Source: Gelatoporia subvermispora B (Eukaryota; Basidiomycota; Agaricomycetes; Polyporales; Gelatoporiaceae). Taken from it: a stretch of 13,048 nt of DNA. Location: positions 1,230,352-1,243,399 of the forward strand of contig KB445798.1 of the NCBI GenBank assembly GCA_000320605.2, read 5' to 3'. The translations under genes were made by a program, and so were the position numbers. Shown here one piece after another: positions 9,001 to 13,048 of the stretch (position 1 is its first letter; the number at the start of each line of letters is the position of its first letter). Under the pieces are notes generated by a model. It saw only the letters and a list, made by a program, of their open reading frames with translations. It was not told the DNA's origin and did no database searches.

Positions 9001-10879
9001 TGCATGGAATGTGGTCACTGCACCGCCGTCATTCTGTTGTGGAACATATACCACTGCACGTAGACCATCAAGAATTCCTCTGAGATGTTGTGTGGAGAGC
9101 CCCATGAGGTGAGCGAGCGCAGATACGGTGATAGATTCTCGCAACACAAGAATAATAGCCAGGAGCTTCTTCGCTTGAAGGATCTCCATCTCTGTACACT
9201 CGTCTGCGTTCAACGCATTCTTCAGGATCAAGGTGTACATATCGTCTAGCGGTTTTGTTAGTGGTCGTTGAGGTGCAGAATCCACAGATATCAACTCTTG
9301 CAGACGGCTTCTTGGATTCGCCTTGTTGATATGGTTCAATGCAGTGAACGCGTAGATAAACAAAGTTCCTGCGCGGTTGGTGAGAGTTTCGATGTCCGCT
9401 CCCGACGGCCATTGCTGTGGGAATTCGTAAGGAGGGTCTGCATTCTGCCACGCTTCCCGGATTTCTTGGAGACGTTGATGACAATAGAGATTGATATCTG
9501 ATTGGACAATGTGCTGTTCGATGTCATGAAGCCGCAGAATGCGATGCAAATGAGAGCATTTAGAGCTAAAGTGCATCTGGATATGTCGTTCTGGCCGCGA
9601 GGTAAGGAAGAACTTCACTGGCATGTGTGACGACCGTGAGACAAGCGCAGCTACCATATTCTTGGTAGCCGTAGGATCCGCGCACTCGTCAAGGGCATCA
9701 ACAACAAACACCAACGTCGGCGGTTTATCACCGAAGGCGTTGCGCAGAGGCTTCTCAAGCAAATTCTTGACCTGCAGCTCGACCGTGCTGTATGCAGCGT
9801 CCGGCATCTCTTGCAGCAGATCCAGTAACGCCAATCTATAGGGCGCACTTAGGTGGGCCAGCGATGCCGCAAGGGTGGGAATGATTAGTGCAACATCGTC
9901 TCGTGCTCCCCGAGAGCAGAAGAAGCTTGCGCCAAGCAGACGATCCTTGAGTAGATCCTGGCAGATGGAGCGCGCGATAGCGGATTTCCCAGTCCCGGCC
10001 ATGCCGTCTAGCCAGAATATACGGGCCACATCAGGGGTACGACTCCAGATACGGACATCGTTTAGAATGCCCACACGGGTCCCTTCCATGCAAACACCGC
10101 CTGTTTGACTGTTAATACCAGCCCCTAGAACGGCGTTGAGTTTCTCGAGGAGCTCTACAAACCATGAGTGGAGTGTTTCACAGGATTCAAGCTTAGTACT
10201 TACCTTGCGAGACGATGTTTTGTACATTTCGCTCGATATTGAGGCTGCATTCTAGCTACGCACATTAAGGCGCATGCTACGTTAAGCATTGAAAGGGCAA
10301 CATACCTGAAACGCTTCCATGAGAGTCGCAAGTTTGTCAAATGCATCTTGAATATCTTCGACGTCCTTGAGTGCCTTGATTGTGCGTTTGACAATACTGC
10401 GCTTCATCTTCCACTGGATCATCGTCCCAATTGGCTCAAGCTCCCTGAAATCATGTTTGGTCAGTCAATTATTCGCAGAGTCATCATGCTAGCTTGCTTT
10501 GATAATTTTTCGAGACGCGTTCTAATCACAGGTGGTACGTCCTCATGAGCATATTCGTCGAATACCATCTGAAAACCTTTTATTCTGAGAGCTAACTTCG
10601 AGAAATCCTCTTGTACATCGATAACGGTCTGCCTCGAGCTTTGTCAGCAATAGCTTATGGAGACACGTTGACAAAGTATGCACGTACGTCCGCATGCTCC
10701 ATGACAGCGACGACTCCCTTCAGCACAGTCTTGAGCGGCGGACACACGTCGGCCGCTGCCGCCATGTCTTCCAGCACCTTCCTCAGCACAAGCCAACCAT
10801 TCCTCTCTGCGGATTCCGCTCTCGGGGATGTTGCCTTCGATTTAACGTGATCTAGAAGGCGAGATATATGGCGGGACAT
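6033..10879 (-). CDS. NLR-like STAND NTPase: helical N-terminal domain, NACHT, 14 WD40 repeats
   Basis: This is a probable intracellular sensor of the fungal non-self-recognition/cell-death type. Six exons (10879-10688, 10628-10498, 10444-10306, 10255-10204, 10154-8620, 8561-6033) join in phase with no stop and give 1525 residues. Residues 1-171 form a helical bundle resembling MLKL/HeLo-like domains. The NACHT domain has a P-loop GMAGTGKS (222-229), Walker B LVFVVDALDEC (319-329) and sensor-like LTSRPE (355-360). Residues 490-562 look like the winged-helix region typical of STAND proteins, ending FHASFEDYL. WD40 repeats span 761-1395 as 7+7 with a hinge at 1051-1105. A 130-residue cap follows. 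Four introns are GT-AG; intron 2 appears to be GC-AG. I chose the ATG at 10879 for its A at -3 and because the domain starts there; the same frame has an ATG at 11014. The gene looks intact, and no partner gene is adjacent. The ligand and the output are unknown. Confidence 0.9.
6426..8330 (-). repeat. WD40 array: 14 repeats of 43 residues (129 bp)
   Basis: Each unit starts GH, carries FSPDG (FTPDG or VSPDG in two), then SGS-D-T and ends near LWD/IWD. Twelve of the fourteen are exactly 43 residues. The seventh runs into the hinge and the fourteenth into the cap. Seven blades make one propeller, so the array probably folds as two. Neighbouring units differ at many residues, so this is not the near-identical, concertedly evolving repeat class of the Podospora HNWD genes. 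Confidence 0.95.
7296..7460 (-). other. Hinge between the two WD40 propellers (within the CDS)
   Basis: About 55 residues separate repeat 7 from repeat 8. They are rich in Pro, Ser, Thr and Asp (for example ALPSTYAAPSDTVL and DDNEHPAPSTNVKPRN), lack WD40 motifs and look disordered. Their position exactly after seven blades supports the two-propeller reading. Confidence 0.75.
8562..8619 (-). other. Intron 5 of the NLR-like gene (58 bp)
   Basis: The donor is GTACGC after codon 683 (Met) and the acceptor is CCTCCTCAG. Splicing in phase 0 joins the NACHT frame, which would otherwise stop at TAG 8557-8559, to the WD40 frame, adding the peptide TSRLPPEIIAFFRDAKDFI. Without this splice the gene would be read wrongly as two. 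Confidence 0.85.
10445..10497 (-). other. Intron 2 of the NLR-like gene, GC-AG type (53 bp)
   Basis: The only splice that preserves the reading frame uses a GCAAGC donor after CAAA and a GATTTCAG acceptor, with a TTGACTGAC branch-like site in between. The joined codons read LEKLSK then ELEPIG. No GT donor that keeps the frame is present near the end of exon 2, and unspliced sequence meets TGA within the intron. Confidence 0.8.
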
Positions 10880-12189
10880 CGTGAAGGTTGATGATATTGT
10901 GCGGTCCTCGAGGTGAGAGTATAAGAGTGAACTGATCAGGTTATCACATACACAGCCAAGTATCGCCTTGAGGGCGCATGGGACCACGTGTTTGAACGCT
11001 CGAACTGGGACCATGTCCTAGGGAATCCTGCACTATTCTTGTCGCGTCACACCTGCAGGACTTAGGGTTTGCAACGGAACAGCGGAACGCCAAAGGAGAC
11101 GTCCAGCGCCTCATGTCAGCAGGGCGCACCATATTTGTCTGTCTTCAGTGTCAGTCAATTGCTTGTATTTTGACAGGGAAGGTATGTCAAATGCATTGGC
11201 CTCTACGGAGCGAGCATATCTGCTACAGCGCACAGCCCGTGGGCGACTTTCTTACCAGTCAACTGGACGTAATTGACCGCTCGTGCTTCTACAGGGTCCA
11301 AGCTGCTCCAACTGGGGAAGAACCATCCAAAATAAGAATACGGCACACGTTCCGATGTGAGGGCGTCACATAGCACACTGAATACTGCCCGTTGCGTGTA
11401 ACACTGCTTGAATGCAGCCATATTGACCCTTCAATCAGGCCATGACGCGGAAAATTATGGTCGAGGATCGGATGCGCAGCATGTGCTCCGAGCTCGTCAA
11501 ATGGAGCTGTGAGAGAGCTTCAGGAACATGCTCAACGTAAGATGGCTGGGGAATGGCCATGCGAGACCGGACATGGTAGGCATTCAACCTAAGGATTCCA
11601 GGATCTGCTGATCTTCCGTACATCTCAGAAGAGTGCTCGACGGTGCATACAAGCTGAGAGATGACCAGCGTCAGTCTAGACAATCAGTCGGATTGAACAC
11701 ACTCATTGGATCAACAATACGTTGTTGTCAGAGATAGCAATATAGGCGAGGGTGAAGGAGAATGTGCAACCACTTGAGCGCAAACAACATGGCGTGATTG
11801 AGGACAGAGATGTTGCATGTTACTGCCGACGATTCTGGGAGAAGGAGGAGGAGACTTTGCAGGTCGAGCACATCCAACAGTGCAGCGGTGTGCGTATGGA
11901 TCAGGTCTATGGCATCTGCGTGACCTTGGAGTTCATGCCCTGGCATAAGGTATTTTGAGCAGGAGAGGACAGTATTGCGTATGGACTGGCACACAAACCT
12001 GACGATGAACCGGTCTCCTCTGAGGCCCGATTGCAAGCTGACGACTTCACTGCAATTGGACATGTCAGGACTCAGATGATCTTGCTCCGATCAGAGCGAT
12101 CGTAAACCCAGGTCGGGTATTGGGGATTATCTTGCAGATATCGAAGGGCGCGCTGTGTAGGATATGATATCAGAGGAGTTGGAGGGCCG
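10880..12189. other. 5' flank of the NLR-like gene and intergenic sequence
   Basis: The promoter of the NLR-like gene must lie in the first few hundred bases, but I see no diagnostic element beyond a weak AT-rich stretch near 10917-10925. Several open frames of 70-110 codons occur on both strands (minus 11203-11421, 11435-11683 and 11728-12063; plus 11113-11373). None has a recognisable domain or a consistent splice structure, and such lengths are expected by chance. One plus-strand frame (10934-11140) reads unusually protein-like but needs a frame change near 11059. Confidence 0.4.
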
Positions 12190-12228
12190 CGATCGACAGA
12201 GGGGTTGTCGCGCAAGAGGTCGTGACCG
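12190..12228. repeat. Dispersed short motif copy
   Basis: CGATCGAC, then AGAG, then TGTCGCGCAAG occurs here with small gaps relative to 508-535. Related copies are at 671-695 and 3445-3470. It may be a fragment of the same duplicated gene or element seen at the left end. Confidence 0.45.
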
Positions 12229-12345
12229 CTCACGCGCTTCTCTGGTCGATTGCATCCTCCGGCCAGCGTCTGTCGGAATTCGGATAGTGTTTTTTTGAAT
12301 TTTCCATCCTACAATGGCATCCATACCTATCTGCCACGTCCATCG

Positions 12346-12400
12346 CACCTGTCCCAGCCTCGCGTACCCTCCATGAAAGCAACAGCCTCATTGATCACGA
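12346..12400 (+). repeat. 55-bp direct repeat, copy 1
   Basis: This matches 12981-13035 at 49 of 55 bases without gaps, the last 29 bases being identical. All six differences are transitions. Both copies face the same way, 635 bp apart. Confidence 0.85.
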
Positions 12401-12980
12401 AAAATTGGTACGCCGACGGTACAGACTTTCTGACAAGCGTAGGTAAGATGGAGGTCGAAGCTGAGGACAGGGAAGCACAATCGCGCATCATCGGGTCTAG
12501 GAGCTCGGCGCCACGCCCGATCGAAGAGGTCATGCAACATGCCAAACTCAATTGCTGAGGCTCACACAGATGCATGTCGATGCGTTGGCAGCCTCATCTC
12601 CGAGACTTTCTGTCCAGAATGAGGCCATGACTTTCACACACATCTCAGAGAGAAGGCATCCGCCGTGATGTATCTGACAGACTTTTGACAGCAACTGATG
12701 GCTCGTTCTGAACGCCCATGCGAAGTGTTATAAGCACCGACTCTCATTTGGACAAAAAGACGGAGGATGAGCAATACTTCACGATATACTGAACGGGGGT
12801 GGATGGGATTGTTCAAACTCGATTAGCTCCAGCATGAGGTATGATGTGATCATGACCCTCAATGTTGCAGACGCTTCAGGCGACCAGAGGCGTTCATACA
12901 CGGGAGCCCAGCATAGTGCGGTTCATTGCAGTGACACGGGCCGGTTATCGATGCACGGAAGCATGCAAAAGCCACCGTTG
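12401..12980. other. Between the direct repeats; no gene seen
   Basis: No frame with domain or codon support on either strand. The open frames here are 60-100 codons and overlap on opposite strands. No terminal inverted repeats or target-site duplication were found that would define an element bounded by the 55-bp repeats. Confidence 0.4.
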
Positions 12981-13035
12981 CACCTGTTCCGGCCTCGTGC
13001 ATCCTTCATGAAAGCAACAGCCTCATTGATCACGA
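12981..13035 (+). repeat. 55-bp direct repeat, copy 2
   Basis: This is the second copy of the sequence at 12346-12400. It lies 13 bases from the window end, so a longer repeat unit may continue outside. Confidence 0.85.
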
Positions 13036-13048
13036 GGCCTCCAAGACG

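Noticed and set aside
11728..12063. 111-codon minus-strand frame with Leu-rich segments, overlapping a 68-codon plus-strand frame
   Set aside because: Both strands are open over the same bases and neither shows family motifs or flanking splice signals, so neither can be preferred.
12346..13035. Interpreting the 55-bp direct repeats as LTRs of a small retroelement
   Set aside because: The copies are too short for LTRs, and no TG...CA ends, primer-binding site, target-site duplication or gag/pol coding is visible between them.
10230..13048. A partner gene for the NLR, such as an amyloid-signalling effector next to it
   Set aside because: No small gene with an amyloid motif or a HET/lipase/peptidase effector domain could be seen on either side within the window.
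1..13048. tRNA, rRNA or CRISPR features
   Set aside because: No cloverleaf with matching A and B boxes, no rRNA-like sequence and no regularly spaced short repeats with unique spacers were found. The only regular repeat is the coding WD40 array.

Overview
The window looks like genomic DNA of a filamentous basidiomycete, probably an agaricomycete. Three things suggest this. The one clear gene is split by very short introns (49-59 bp). Its product has the architecture of the large fungal NLR-like (STAND) NTPases. Eukaryotic splice signals are everywhere, and no bacterial features are visible. The assignment to Agaricomycetes rests on recalled family resemblance, not on a search.

Layout. Positions 1-3500 are GC-rich and hold decayed, intron-bearing gene fragments that read on the minus strand. 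Two of them, near 1-560 and 2920-3490, are copies of one another and share a 59-bp intron at the same place. Between them lie a Ser/Pro-rich tail (1351-2083) broken by frame changes and another exon-like block (2503-2795). Positions 3500-6030 are visibly less GC-rich and hold no convincing gene. They contain a broken coiled-coil gene fragment (minus, 4700-5102), a weak plus-strand exon pair (4083-4358) and a perfect short hairpin (3696-3718).

Positions 6033-10879 (minus) are one apparently intact six-exon gene for a 1525-residue protein. It has an N-terminal helical bundle resembling the MLKL/HeLo-like type, a NACHT NTPase with P-loop and Walker B, a winged-helix-like region, fourteen WD40 repeats arranged as two sets of seven around a 55-residue hinge, and a conserved-looking C-terminal cap. 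This is the plan of fungal intracellular sensors tied to non-self recognition and regulated cell death. Ligand sensing would be by the WD40 propellers, switching by NACHT, and output by the N-terminal bundle.

Positions 10880-13048 are the 5' flank and further sequence without a supported gene. They include a pair of 55-bp direct repeats (12346-12400 and 12981-13035) that differ only by transitions, and a short motif (12190-12216) also present in the left-hand copies.

The window holds one solid gene among gene debris, as expected in a fast-evolving accessory region. I found no separate multi-gene system. The most interesting object is the NLR-like gene with its putative membrane-active N-terminal domain.
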